64,000 bases of DNA from CAYZJV01 sp964482325 (GCA_964482325.1 CAYZXD010000005.1:32379-96378); one strand, 5' to 3'. Numbered from the stretch's first letter, positions 8,740-16,846 are shown. Notes: generated from the sequence alone by a model not told the origin. Numbers and translations: made by a program.

Positions 8740-9633
8740 TTACTGCCCGTTGAGCAGGTTCAACAAATCAATCCGGCTTCGAACTTGCGTTTTAGCAAAG
8801 ATATTGGCAACATGATTGTTGACTGTGTTCACCGAGATGTCAAGTTCGGCGGCTATTTCCTTGTTGGTCATGCCAGTTTGGATTCGCTGAATAACCGTGT
8901 ATTCCCGATCGGTGATGTGGTACTGAGCTACCCGTTCCCGCGTCAGTTCCTGTTGCTCTACCTGCGGTATGCGCCTGAAGTAGATAAAGAGAAACACCAG
9001 GATAATGATGGAAAACGCCATAAAGTAGATAGGATAGCTGATGTACCGCCACTGGGGAAAGATCAGACTGATAATCAGCAACGGCATCATCACAAATGAG
9101 AGTATTATGATCGATTTGCTTACCGTTCGAACATCCTGCTGCTCAATGGTCTTCAGGTTCTTAATAATCACCGCAATGCAGAAAAACAGCGTACCGACAA
9201 AAATCAGCATCATCACTGTCTGTAATACCCACAACGATGAGAAGATCATGTAGAGCACCGATAAGGCCAGATAGAAGGTTGCAAGAACAAAGAAGATAGC
9301 CCGATACGGATAACGCCAGGGATGTGCGATAATCCATGTGGTGAAATATGGGATAAAGATGATCAGGAAACTCACATTCGCCACAAGAAGGCTTTGAATC
9401 ACCAAGCCGGTGATGTAGGCAATGGTATCACCAAGGAATACCTCAACAAATACACTTAACACCTGCAGTACGATCACGAGTAGCAGTGACGTGTGAAAAA
9501 TAATAAAATATTTTGTCCATTCGTATGATTCACGGATATGAAAGACCACAGAGAGCACGAGTGTCATGCACCCTGTGGCAAAAGCAAACATATAGAGAAG
9601 CAGTGTGAATCCCTGGCCCGTCATATCAGCCAT
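8740..9633 (-). CDS. Membrane-embedded LuxR-family regulator (seven-helix N-terminal domain plus HTH)
   Basis: The 297-residue protein has about seven hydrophobic helices in residues 8-215 and a cytoplasmic C-terminal LuxR/FixJ-type helix-turn-helix (about 232-297) with ITDREYTVIQRIQTGMTNKE and the recognition-helix segment SVNTVNNHVANIF. No response-regulator receiver domain is present, so the signal is presumably sensed in the membrane part and passed straight to DNA. The start codon overlaps the end of the upstream RloB-like gene by 8 bases, which couples their translation. Which signal or promoter it acts on is not visible; autoregulation of its own operon is an inference. Confidence 0.85.
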   Translation of the reverse strand: MADMTGQGFTLLLYMFAFATGCMTLVLSVVFHIRESYEWTKYFIIFHTSLLLVIVLQVLSVFVEVFLGDTIAYITGLVIQSLLVANVSFLIIFIPYFTTWIIAHPWRYPYRAIFFVLATFYLALSVLYMIFSSLWVLQTVMMLIFVGTLFFCIAVIIKNLKTIEQQDVRTVSKSIIILSFVMMPLLIISLIFPQWRYISYPIYFMAFSIIILVFLFIYFRRIPQVEQQELTRERVAQYHITDREYTVIQRIQTGMTNKEIAAELDISVNTVNNHVANIFAKTQVRSRIDLLNLLNGQ

Positions 9634-10270
9634 TCTTCAAGCCGATCAGTTTCTGGTTATGGCTCATATCAGCAGTGCCGCAGATATCTGAAATTTCATT
9701 AAGCAGCTTCGTCATATTGACCGGAGGCAGCGATGCATTTCGCTGTTGCACCATCGCATTGTAGGCACCTGCATTTACCACAGCCTGAGCTTTGGCTGAA
9801 AACAGTCGCAGGTGCAAAGCAGCACCCTCATGCAACAAGTAATCAGCATCGCCAGAGAAACCGTGGAATACTCCTTTCAGCGTGCTTGCTATGAGCGTGG
9901 AATCAGAAATCGGCATACGGGGACTTTGCAGGTGCAGCAGATACCACAACGATAGTCCCGGTTGCACCCAGGCAAGTTGTACCCGTTTCTTCGTAGCATA
10001 TTGCAGAGCTTCTGCTACGTGATCGGAACGCACTGCATAATCTTCAAATCCAAAGAAACTCCAAGTGCTGTCAAACTTCCCTTTGGTACGCATCTTATAC
10101 GCATACTGAATCAATTCTTCAAGACTTTGAGCTCCCTCTGCCCAGGCAACCGTCATGTTGGTATACCGACAATCCTTCCGCATCTGAGAGAAGTAGAGCG
10201 ACTCAGATTCTGAAGCAGTGACGATCAGCAATGTCTTTCGCGGTTTTTCATTGTGTTTTTTACGCTTCAT
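9626..10270 (-). CDS. RloB-like TOPRIM-fold protein with substituted catalytic residues
   Basis: RloB-family proteins pair with RloA-type ATPases in phage-defence-associated loci and carry a TOPRIM nuclease fold. The ATG at 10270 (MKRKKHNEK, 214 residues) overlaps the ATPase gene by 11 bases and gives the family's usual basic N-terminus. The fold pattern is recognisable: RKTLLIVTASESES at 11-24, W70 to Y78, then QLAWVQPGLSLWYLLHL at about 98-114. At the places where the family has CEGE, FDRDE and NPCFELW, this protein has TASE, FGFED and QPGLSLW. The key acidic residues are therefore missing or shifted, so it is probably not an active nuclease. Family assignment is by pattern only. Confidence 0.6.
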   Translation of the reverse strand: MKRKKHNEKPRKTLLIVTASESESLYFSQMRKDCRYTNMTVAWAEGAQSLEELIQYAYKMRTKGKFDSTWSFFGFEDYAVRSDHVAEALQYATKKRVQLAWVQPGLSLWYLLHLQSPRMPISDSTLIASTLKGVFHGFSGDADYLLHEGAALHLRLFSAKAQAVVNAGAYNAMVQQRNASLPPVNMTKLLNEISDICGTADMSHNQKLIGLKNG

Positions 10271-11507
10271 CTGACTGCTCCTTTGTATCAGTATCATAGA
10301 ACTTGAATTCACTGGTAATCGGCAGTGCTCCATACGACCCATTGAGATAGAACTGACCAGTCAAATCCCGTTTGGCTTTAGAAAATTTGAAGTCTGCAAG
10401 GCTGAAGTAGACGGTTGCTGAATCAGCGCTCTTCTGAGCAAACCAGATTGCATCACGTCGAAGAACTCCATCCTTCAACAGGGCCGGATTACAGTCTACA
10501 GCCATCAGCTGAGAACCCGTTTCAGCACTATTTGATTCGAAGACTTTCACTACATGCTCAAGTGCATACGGGTGAAGCAGCATACCGAAATCATCAATAA
10601 CCAGAAGCCGTTTTCTGGTAAAACTCTCAAACATCGCAACAGCAATTGAAGTGAGTCTTCTCAGACTCAGTGATTCATTCGAAAAATAGGAGGCGTAGTG
10701 CTGCGTTACATTCGTATGGACGAAAATCAGACGATCGTCCTGGAATCTCACATCCCGGATATCAGTAATATCGACACTCCAGAGGAAATCTATAAGTGCC
10801 TTCTTCCATCCTGGATTACGTTTGAGCTGATCCACGATCACCTTCTCGCTGATGCTCGAAAGCCCAAACGGCAGGATCATCAGTTCTTCGGTGAACCAGC
10901 GGTACAATGGCACCAGCGTATCACTTCCCTTACGGGCAGCGGCACCGAAATAGGTGTGATTGTGGGGAACTTTTCCCACGAGGCGCTTCTTCTCACCTCG
11001 GAACATCTTCCCCCACCGATACGAGTAAGCCGGTACTTCCGTCTGTCCATCCTTCAGCTTCCGTTCGAACATCAGCTTCCGGGAACGGCCAACGTAGATG
11101 TGGTACGATTCTTCCCAGATTTTCTGACGATCAGCTTTCAGCAGATAGGAACCGGTGATTGCCTGCTCACTTTCTTCATCAATTCCCATAATCATTTCGA
11201 CCATGATACTGGCAGGAGCTCCTTTTACCTCTGAGTAGGCAAAGCTGGTTCCTGCTAGTAATTGCAGTGGATTTTCCATCTCTTCGTCGGCAGTAACGAT
11301 TGCCTTGAGTGCCTCAAGCGCTCTCACAAAGGTACTCTTTCCGGCACCGTTCGGTCCGATGATCGCAAGAGATCGAATAAGGTTCAATTTGTCACTCACA
11401 GCCACTACTTTGTCAGCATCAAGTCTCCCATCCCTGATAGCTTCATACGTAATTGTCTGTGTGTCACGTACTGAACGGAAATTCTCTATAGACATGTCCA
11501 GTAGCAT
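10260..11507 (-). CDS. RloA-like AAA/ABC-type ATPase with altered active site
   Basis: The 415-residue protein starts at the ATG at 11507 (MLLDMSIENFRSV), which has AGGAGGG about eight bases before it; a longer frame to 11543 would run into the upstream gene. The N-terminal FRSV motif and Walker A GPNGAGKST (51-59) are typical of OLD/RloA/AAA_21 ATPases. The C-terminal half keeps the order of the family motifs, including RRDAIWFAQK and GSYGALP, but the signature reads NESLSLRRL instead of ES.GT.RL, Walker B reads LLVIDDFG (about 301-308) instead of VIDE, and the switch histidine of TTHD is replaced in MAVDCN (about 335-340). ATP binding looks possible; normal hydrolysis is doubtful. It is cotranscribed with the RloB-like gene. 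Confidence 0.7.
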   Translation of the reverse strand: MLLDMSIENFRSVRDTQTITYEAIRDGRLDADKVVAVSDKLNLIRSLAIIGPNGAGKSTFVRALEALKAIVTADEEMENPLQLLAGTSFAYSEVKGAPASIMVEMIMGIDEESEQAITGSYLLKADRQKIWEESYHIYVGRSRKLMFERKLKDGQTEVPAYSYRWGKMFRGEKKRLVGKVPHNHTYFGAAARKGSDTLVPLYRWFTEELMILPFGLSSISEKVIVDQLKRNPGWKKALIDFLWSVDITDIRDVRFQDDRLIFVHTNVTQHYASYFSNESLSLRRLTSIAVAMFESFTRKRLLVIDDFGMLLHPYALEHVVKVFESNSAETGSQLMAVDCNPALLKDGVLRRDAIWFAQKSADSATVYFSLADFKFSKAKRDLTGQFYLNGSYGALPITSEFKFYDTDTKEQSDEA

Positions 11508-11526
11508 AAGTAGGTTCCCTCCTGCA

Positions 11527-12171
11527 CTACGTGCGTAATCCAAATATATATTCCATGCGCTGAAGAATCAGCGGATGCTCCTCAAGAACTGCCGCCATGC
11601 GTGCTGGCAGACTCTCATCTCCATGATTGTCCGAAGCAATGATATCCACGATATCCCGATCAAGATACTGTTGTGCCTCATGGTTTTCCACAGATTCCAC
11701 ATTACATTGGAAGTAGACACCGATCTCTCTCAGCTGTTCAGTGATCTTCCCATTGACAGAAAACCAGTGATATCGCTCAATGTGTGCCAGAATTACCGTG
11801 TACCCACGTTTCTGCAGCGCATAGGCATGATGAAGAAGAAACAGCGGTTCTGTGCTGACGTCCACCTCGAGTAATACGCAGTTTTGTAAAAACGGGAGGA
11901 CCAATGGATCAAGCGCTCCTCCAACGTACGTCTCCCCACCGAGTATAAATTCAATCCCCAGTTGTCGGGCCTCCTGTTGAGCCCATGCGAACATCGTGCG
12001 GATATGTTCAACTCGTGTCGTTACTTGAGGATTGTAAAGATGAGGGGTCGTGACCACCCGATCAAAACCAGCTTCTGCATAGGCGTGTAATACCTTGATG
12101 CAATCTTCCTTCGTGCGGACTCCGTCATCGACAAATGGTAGTAAATGTGCGTGGCTTTCAATCAATCCCAT
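11527..12171 (-). CDS. CpsB/YwqE-like PHP-fold tyrosine phosphatase
   Basis: Metal-dependent phosphatases of this family dephosphorylate bacterial tyrosine kinases of the Wzc/CpsD type that control polysaccharide export. The 214-residue protein has ESHAHLLPFVDDG with His7 and His9, TTPH (His44), GGETYV (Glu80), ILAHIERY (His130) and SDNHG (Asp181, His183), so all expected metal ligands are present. No kinase or polysaccharide gene lies nearby, which is unusual. It is the first gene of the unit that continues with the ATPase/RloB-like pair, 19 bases downstream. Substrate could be a tyrosine-phosphorylated protein or another phosphoester. Confidence 0.82.
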   Translation of the reverse strand: MGLIESHAHLLPFVDDGVRTKEDCIKVLHAYAEAGFDRVVTTPHLYNPQVTTRVEHIRTMFAWAQQEARQLGIEFILGGETYVGGALDPLVLPFLQNCVLLEVDVSTEPLFLLHHAYALQKRGYTVILAHIERYHWFSVNGKITEQLREIGVYFQCNVESVENHEAQQYLDRDIVDIIASDNHGDESLPARMAAVLEEHPLILQRMEYIFGLRT

Positions 12172-12186
12172 GGTATCCTCTCAGCG

Positions 12187-12192
12187 ATTATA
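12187..12192 (-). promoter_or_regulatory. Consensus -10 box upstream of the CpsB-like gene
   Basis: TATAAT on the minus strand lies 15 bases before the ATG, with GAGAGGAT as ribosome-binding site between them. I see no good -35 at 16-18 bases. It would make the 7942-12171 block a transcription unit separate from cobA. The 90-base gap holds no convincing terminator. Confidence 0.4.
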
Positions 12193-12261
12193 CCCTGTTT
12201 CAATCAATTGGTACAGATTATTTAGAGCTTTCTTTTATTTCAGGCACTGATTAATGTCCTA

Positions 12262-12810
12262 TCAGTATTCTATGCATATCTGCGCTGGAACCTGTGCTGT
12301 TCGCCAGGGATGCTTCACTTCAACAATCTGATGCACCATATCGGCAGCTTCAATCAGTGCTTCAGGAGCATCTCTTCCGGTGATCACAAGATGTGGCATG
12401 CGACTATCTTTTGCCAATTTCGAAAGATAGGATATCACTTCATGCACATCCACGTAGCCTCTCTCAAGTGGATAGGTAAATTCATCAAGTACGATCAACT
12501 CATACTGATAGGTTTCGATCAACTCCTTGGCTCGTTGCCAACCGGTTCGGCAGGCATCTCGTGTTGCCCCTTCATCTTCAAGATTCCACAAAAACCCTTC
12601 ACCATAATTTTCCCATACGAGAGCATGTTCCTGTGCAAACGCCTTTTCTCCCGTTTTGAGATCGGGACTTTTAATGAATTGGAGCACGGCACACTGTTTT
12701 TGATGTCCTAGCGTTCTCAGAACCAGTCCCATAGCTGCCGTTGTTTTTCCCTTCCCATTCCCTGTATATAGTATCGTCAACGGAATCCGATCCGTTTCAT
12801 TCTGGCTCAT
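12262..12810 (-). CDS. cobA: Cob(I)alamin adenosyltransferase
   Basis: Transfers the adenosyl group of ATP to reduced cobalamin or corrinoids, making coenzyme B12. The 182-residue CobA/CobO/BtuR-type protein has P-loop TGNGKGKTTAAMGLVLRTLG, the conserved VLQFIKSPDLKTGE region, LIVLDEFTYPLERGYVD and VITGRDAPE. AGGAGGAAATC precedes the ATG. It ends the pdxA-ABC-lipoprotein unit. No cobalamin riboswitch fits into the 18-base gap before it. Confidence 0.93.
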   Translation of the reverse strand: MSQNETDRIPLTILYTGNGKGKTTAAMGLVLRTLGHQKQCAVLQFIKSPDLKTGEKAFAQEHALVWENYGEGFLWNLEDEGATRDACRTGWQRAKELIETYQYELIVLDEFTYPLERGYVDVHEVISYLSKLAKDSRMPHLVITGRDAPEALIEAADMVHQIVEVKHPWRTAQVPAQICIEY

Positions 12811-12828
12811 GATTTCCTCCTCAAACAG

Positions 12829-13782
12829 TCAATACTGACTCTGTGCCGTTTCACTTTGTTCACGATAGTACATCATTCGTTTCAGTTGTTTTTCTGCGCG
12901 CTGTGAATCGATTTGGTTCATCAGCTCGATAGCTGATTCACGTTCCCCGAGAGATTCAGATACGAGTGCAGCATTATATGCAGCATCATGCAGATGCTGT
13001 GTTTCCCATAAGGTGAGAAAATGCTGCAAAGCAGTTGCGTAGCTGCCTTTTTCGACAAGGGAGAGAGCCTCGGCAAATAGCAGATTGTCATCTGGTCCTT
13101 TCATGAGCGAGACGTGGATGGTCGCCTTGCGTGGGGCAATCTGCTGAACAAATTCCCTGATGGCATCTCGAGTGAGCTCCTCAAGAATTTCCTCCAGCGA
13201 AGGAGCGAACAGTACCGATCCCTCATCGGTATCTATCCGGTAGGTTTGCTCACTGCGTCTATTCAGGCGAGTGCTGTAGATAACCGACTGGTCATTTTTA
13301 TCGGTAACGGTACCGGAAAACGACAGACGGATCTGTTGCCGAAGATAATATACTTTTATGTCTTCATCTGAGACCTCTTCCTCTCGGGCATACACATATT
13401 CGTCAATATCCATATCGATAATGGTCATGCCGACAGTTGCTGCAGGCGATCCGGTATCAAGAGAAAAATAGTGAGTATCAATGAGCTGACCGGTAAGTTC
13501 TTCAAAGATAAAACTGCGCAGATTTCTCGAAGCAAACGGGGATAATCCTGAATAGACCACTACCGGTACATCACCGGTAAAGTCGGCTACCGTCCGGGAA
13601 GGTTCGTCGCCAAAGGGAAATTGATAGGGAAGAACCTCACTCACATCAATAGATCGATACTCCTGTAAATTAACTTCAGCGGGCACCAACGTTGTAACAG
13701 GAATGCGGGTAGCACAGCCTGGGAGAAAAAGGATGCCGGCAATAATCATAAGAGCAAGTGTATGGAATACCCGATGGTTCAT
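12829..13782 (-). CDS. Lipoprotein of unknown function, ABC exporter-linked
   Basis: I chose the ATG at 13782 (MNHRVFHTLAL, 317 residues): it follows the permease stop by one base and gives a clean lipoprotein signal with lipobox LPGC (Cys23). The mature part includes a segment typical of ABC-associated periplasmic lipoproteins (VVVYSGLSPFASRNLRSFIFEEL, about residues 90-112) and a C-terminal helical repeat region that looks TPR-like (AEALSLVEKGSYATALQHFL, AAYNAALVSESLGERESAI). The position after an ABC-2 ATPase and permease suggests a role in the same export process. I do not recognise a named family. Confidence 0.75.
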   Translation of the reverse strand: MNHRVFHTLALMIIAGILFLPGCATRIPVTTLVPAEVNLQEYRSIDVSEVLPYQFPFGDEPSRTVADFTGDVPVVVYSGLSPFASRNLRSFIFEELTGQLIDTHYFSLDTGSPAATVGMTIIDMDIDEYVYAREEEVSDEDIKVYYLRQQIRLSFSGTVTDKNDQSVIYSTRLNRRSEQTYRIDTDEGSVLFAPSLEEILEELTRDAIREFVQQIAPRKATIHVSLMKGPDDNLLFAEALSLVEKGSYATALQHFLTLWETQHLHDAAYNAALVSESLGERESAIELMNQIDSQRAEKQLKRMMYYREQSETAQSQY

Positions 13783-13783
13783 A

Positions 13784-14935
13784 TTATACAGTCTGCAGTA
13801 TTTTTTCAGAATTGAATAGCCGGGCAACCAGATATGCACATATCCCGGAGACTCCTATCTGGCTCAGGACGGTAACCAACACATGCCATGGAGTCACCAT
13901 CCCCATGAATATCTCTTTCATAACAAAAATGGTATTCACCATGGGAATGAAAAAGAACCAGCCGTTTTGCGTGGGATCCATGTACATCGTAATTACCCCT
14001 ATCAGAATTACGAGCATATACAATGGCATCACATAGGTAGTTCCCTCTTTCACGCTCCGTGCCAGACTTCCAAGAAGCGCCACGATCGAACCGGTGAATA
14101 ATGCTGCAGCAAAGAGCACAATAATAATTGTAAGCAAGGCCGAAAGTGAAATCGCTCCTGCACCGAGTGCGTTGCTGGAAAAGAGATCAGCACCTCCTGG
14201 CGATAACATTGCGATAAGTAGACCGAGAAATGTAGCACCTGCAGAACAGATAGCTACAACTGAAACGTAGCAGATCTTTCCCCAGGCAATACTGGTTCTC
14301 GGTACTTGATTCACCAATAAAATAGCAAGACTTCCCCGCTCCTTCTCACCACAGGTGGTATCCAATCCTGCGTTGATTGACCCGGAGAACAGGAATATCA
14401 GGAGAAAATAGGGAACGAGCATAGCAAGAACCGAGCCTCCCGACTGTACTGCTTGAGAGGCCCTATCAATTGAACGCAGGTTGAGAGACTGGAGATCGCT
14501 TGTGGTCAAACCATGAAGGTTCAAGAGCTGCTCACCCAGTATCTCCTGATACCGCTGCAAGGCGATGAGAACTTGCTGATGTGCATATTGCAGTTTCTGA
14601 CTGCTGGAATCGTAGGAAATTACAACGGAAGATGAAATACCGGGAGCATACCCGGGAGGGAATACAATGGATACATCGGCATCTGCCGATTCCACAATAG
14701 TATAATTGAGCACCTCTTTTAGAACTATGTGCAGCCGAGCATCTTCAACCCCTTCGATAGCAATGTGATAGGTAGTTTTCTGCGCATCAGCTTCAAGGGC
14801 ATTGATCACCGTTCCCATACCGATAAATAGGATAGGAAGCAATAGCAAGGGAAGGAGAAATGTAGAAAACAAGGTTCGTCGATCTTTAAAAAAATTACGA
14901 AGTTCCTTCTGAAAGATGATGCAGGCATCGTTCAT
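13784..14935 (-). CDS. ABC-2 type exporter permease (NatB-like)
   Basis: The 383-residue protein has one N-terminal membrane helix (about 20-42), a long extracytoplasmic domain to about residue 165, then five or six helices at the C-terminus, the layout of NatB/ABC2_membrane_3 permeases. The loop after the second helix contains DTTCGEKERGSLAILLVNQVPR, close to the family motif with an E-R-G-T pattern. It overlaps the ATPase gene by 4 bases and is followed one base later by the lipoprotein. Substrates of this group include Na+, antibiotics and peptides; none can be assigned here. Confidence 0.88.
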   Translation of the reverse strand: MNDACIIFQKELRNFFKDRRTLFSTFLLPLLLLPILFIGMGTVINALEADAQKTTYHIAIEGVEDARLHIVLKEVLNYTIVESADADVSIVFPPGYAPGISSSVVISYDSSSQKLQYAHQQVLIALQRYQEILGEQLLNLHGLTTSDLQSLNLRSIDRASQAVQSGGSVLAMLVPYFLLIFLFSGSINAGLDTTCGEKERGSLAILLVNQVPRTSIAWGKICYVSVVAICSAGATFLGLLIAMLSPGGADLFSSNALGAGAISLSALLTIIIVLFAAALFTGSIVALLGSLARSVKEGTTYVMPLYMLVILIGVITMYMDPTQNGWFFFIPMVNTIFVMKEIFMGMVTPWHVLVTVLSQIGVSGICAYLVARLFNSEKILQTV

Positions 14936-15675
14936 AAAAGACCTCGCTTGTCAGGAACGAGTGAGAAAAACAGAGTCTCGATATCGGGGACTTGGTGGGT
15001 TTCAAGGAGTGCATCAACGGTTCCTTCACACAGAAGCTGACCGTCATGGATAATCCCGATTCGGTCACACAGACGTTGAGCTTCGGCAAGGACATGTGTA
15101 GATAAGACTACACATTTCCCACTCTGTTTCGCTAAGCGGATAAAATCAGAGATCACCTTTACTGCCAACACATCAAGACTGCTTGTGGGTTCATCGAAGA
15201 CGATATTGTGTGGCTCGTGTACAATACTGACCGCGAGGGAAACCTTCTGAGTCATACCACTTGAGAGTTTTGCCACAGGCGTATCAAGAAAAGACTCCAT
15301 AGCGAAATCGGCAGTAAGTTCCTCGATGCGTTGCCGGATTGCTTGCGGTGACATATGGTTCAGTCGACCGAAAAAACGGAGTAATTCTCTACAGGAAAGA
15401 TGTCCGGCGAGACGCATTTCTCCGGTGAGAAATCCGATCGAGTCTCGGACCAAACGGCCTTCGGTTGTCACATCATGTCCATCAACGGTGACTGTCCCCG
15501 ATTCGGGGCGAAGCAGTGTGGCAACCGTACGCAGTGTAGTCGTCTTTCCTGCACCGTTGGGGCCAAGCAATCCATACACTTCACCATCATAGGCGGTACA
15601 GGTAATTCCCTTCAGTACTGTTTTTCGATTCCCACGGTGCGTAAAGCTTTTTGTGAGTTGGTCAATCACTATCAT
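14932..15675 (-). CDS. ABC-2 type exporter ATPase (NatA-like)
   Basis: Energises the adjacent permease. The 247-residue protein has Walker A GPNGAGKTT (38-46), a signature read as LSSGMTQKVSLA, Walker B NIVFDEPTSSLD and switch histidine in VVLSTHVLAEAQRLCDR. This is the CcmA/NatA group. It overlaps pdxA by 4 bases upstream and the permease by 4 bases downstream. Confidence 0.92.
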   Translation of the reverse strand: MIVIDQLTKSFTHRGNRKTVLKGITCTAYDGEVYGLLGPNGAGKTTTLRTVATLLRPESGTVTVDGHDVTTEGRLVRDSIGFLTGEMRLAGHLSCRELLRFFGRLNHMSPQAIRQRIEELTADFAMESFLDTPVAKLSSGMTQKVSLAVSIVHEPHNIVFDEPTSSLDVLAVKVISDFIRLAKQSGKCVVLSTHVLAEAQRLCDRIGIIHDGQLLCEGTVDALLETHQVPDIETLFFSLVPDKRGLL

Positions 15676-16697
15676 ATGCGTTCCGTACCAGAATCTAGAT
15701 AACGCAACGCTACGCGTATTGCCTCCTGCATGCTTACCGAAGAAGCAACTCCTTTCCCTGCGATATCGAAAGCAGTGCCATGATCCACACTGGTACGTAG
15801 AAACGGTAAACCCCAGGTAACTGAAACTGTTCGATGAAAATCAAGCGTTTTTGCTGCTATATGTCCCTGATCATGATACAACGCGAGGACTGCACGATAC
15901 TTGCCGATATGGGCAAGGTGAAAAACAGAATCTGCACCGATAGGTCCGACAACGTTCATTCCTCTCTCCTGAGCACGCTGCACGGCAGGAAAAATTGCAA
16001 TTTGTTCTTCTTCACCAAACAACCCATGTTCTCCACTATGCGGATTTAAGGCTGCAACGGCAAATGGGAGTGCTGCGTCAAAAGCGGGATGCTCGGTTAG
16101 TCGGTAACATTCCCTGAAAGTCCGATACACTCGATCTTCAGTTACCAGATTACAGGCCTGCAGGAGACTTACATGACGTGTCATAAAGAAAATCTTCAAT
16201 CCGAGGGTTTCAAACATGGTTATCGGAGATGGACTGTCAGTCAATTCACCAAGAATTTCTGTATGACCGATAGCATGCACTCCAGCAGCTCTCAGAGCCT
16301 CTTTATGCAGCGGAGGTGTCACCAGGGCCTGTGCAATACCACTACTGGTGATACGTACTGCTATCCGCACTGCCTCATAAGCAGCTTTCCCGCACATACT
16401 GCTGATCATTCCATAGGAGAACTGAGAAATATCTATCAGTGGAACATCATACAAAATGATGTGATGGTGTATGATCGCTTCAGTGCATTCCGCATCGGTG
16501 GAGACCACGGCGGTAAACGGATTCCCAATAGCACAGTCAGAAGCAGTTTTCTCCATAATCGCACGATCAGCAATCACGACAGCAGTTACTGAATCGGAGG
16601 GCATCCCATGTGCTAAAGCCTTGAGCAGTATCTCGGGACCTATCCCTGCAGGGTCACCCATAGGTATAGCCAGGACCGTTTTCTGCTTATTTATCAT
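15672..16697 (-). CDS. pdxA: 4-hydroxythreonine-4-phosphate dehydrogenase family protein
   Basis: PdxA oxidises 4-phosphohydroxy-threonine in the DXP-dependent route to pyridoxal phosphate. The ATG at 16697 (MINKQKTVLAIPMGDPAGIG) follows AGGAG at the right distance and gives a family-length 341-residue protein. Landmarks are DPAGIGPEI, TPPLHKEALRAAGV, GHTEIL, LNPHSGEHGLFGEEE and YHDQGHIAAK, with metal and substrate histidines kept. No other vitamin B6 gene is in view. PdxA2-type homologues act in sugar-acid catabolism instead, so the reaction is not certain. The following ABC exporter is coupled by a 4-base overlap. Confidence 0.88.
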   Translation of the reverse strand: MINKQKTVLAIPMGDPAGIGPEILLKALAHGMPSDSVTAVVIADRAIMEKTASDCAIGNPFTAVVSTDAECTEAIIHHHIILYDVPLIDISQFSYGMISSMCGKAAYEAVRIAVRITSSGIAQALVTPPLHKEALRAAGVHAIGHTEILGELTDSPSPITMFETLGLKIFFMTRHVSLLQACNLVTEDRVYRTFRECYRLTEHPAFDAALPFAVAALNPHSGEHGLFGEEEQIAIFPAVQRAQERGMNVVGPIGADSVFHLAHIGKYRAVLALYHDQGHIAAKTLDFHRTVSVTWGLPFLRTSVDHGTAFDIAGKGVASSVSMQEAIRVALRYLDSGTERI

Positions 16698-16716
16698 GCA
16701 TTTTCTCCTGTGCCAA

Positions 16717-16745
16717 ACTATACCAACTGTCCGGCACCAACGCAA
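16717..16745 (-). promoter_or_regulatory. Promoter of the pdxA-ABC-lipoprotein-cobA unit
   Basis: Minus strand TTGCGT (16740-16745), 17 bases, TATAGT (16717-16722), located 20 bases before the pdxA start. The spacing is ideal and the -10 is a near match. Confidence 0.55.
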
Positions 16746-16783
16746 GAGAATCACAAAAGTCGTAATATGTAAGAAAAACCTAA

Positions 16784-16812
16784 TTGACAGATGGATTCTT
16801 CTCGCCTACTGT
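16784..16812 (+). promoter_or_regulatory. Promoter of the acidic-protein gene
   Basis: TTGACA (16784-16789), a 17-base spacer, and TACTGT (16807-16812), preceded by an A/T-rich stretch that could act as an UP element. The start codon follows 35 bases later. It is divergent from the pdxA promoter, the two being about 40 bases apart. Confidence 0.65.
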
Positions 16813-16846
16813 GTACGTATCAGGCCTTGAGTGGCAGGAGGTTACC

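Noticed and set aside
8557..9099. 180-codon plus-strand frame opposite the hydrolase and LuxR genes
   Set aside because: Spans two genes in antisense with no recognisable domain.
10698..11234. 178-codon plus-strand frame inside the RloA-like gene
   Set aside because: Lies wholly antisense to a gene with clear motifs and a ribosome-binding site; no domain or start signal of its own.
12811..12828. Cobalamin riboswitch before cobA
   Set aside because: Only 18 bases separate it from the preceding gene.
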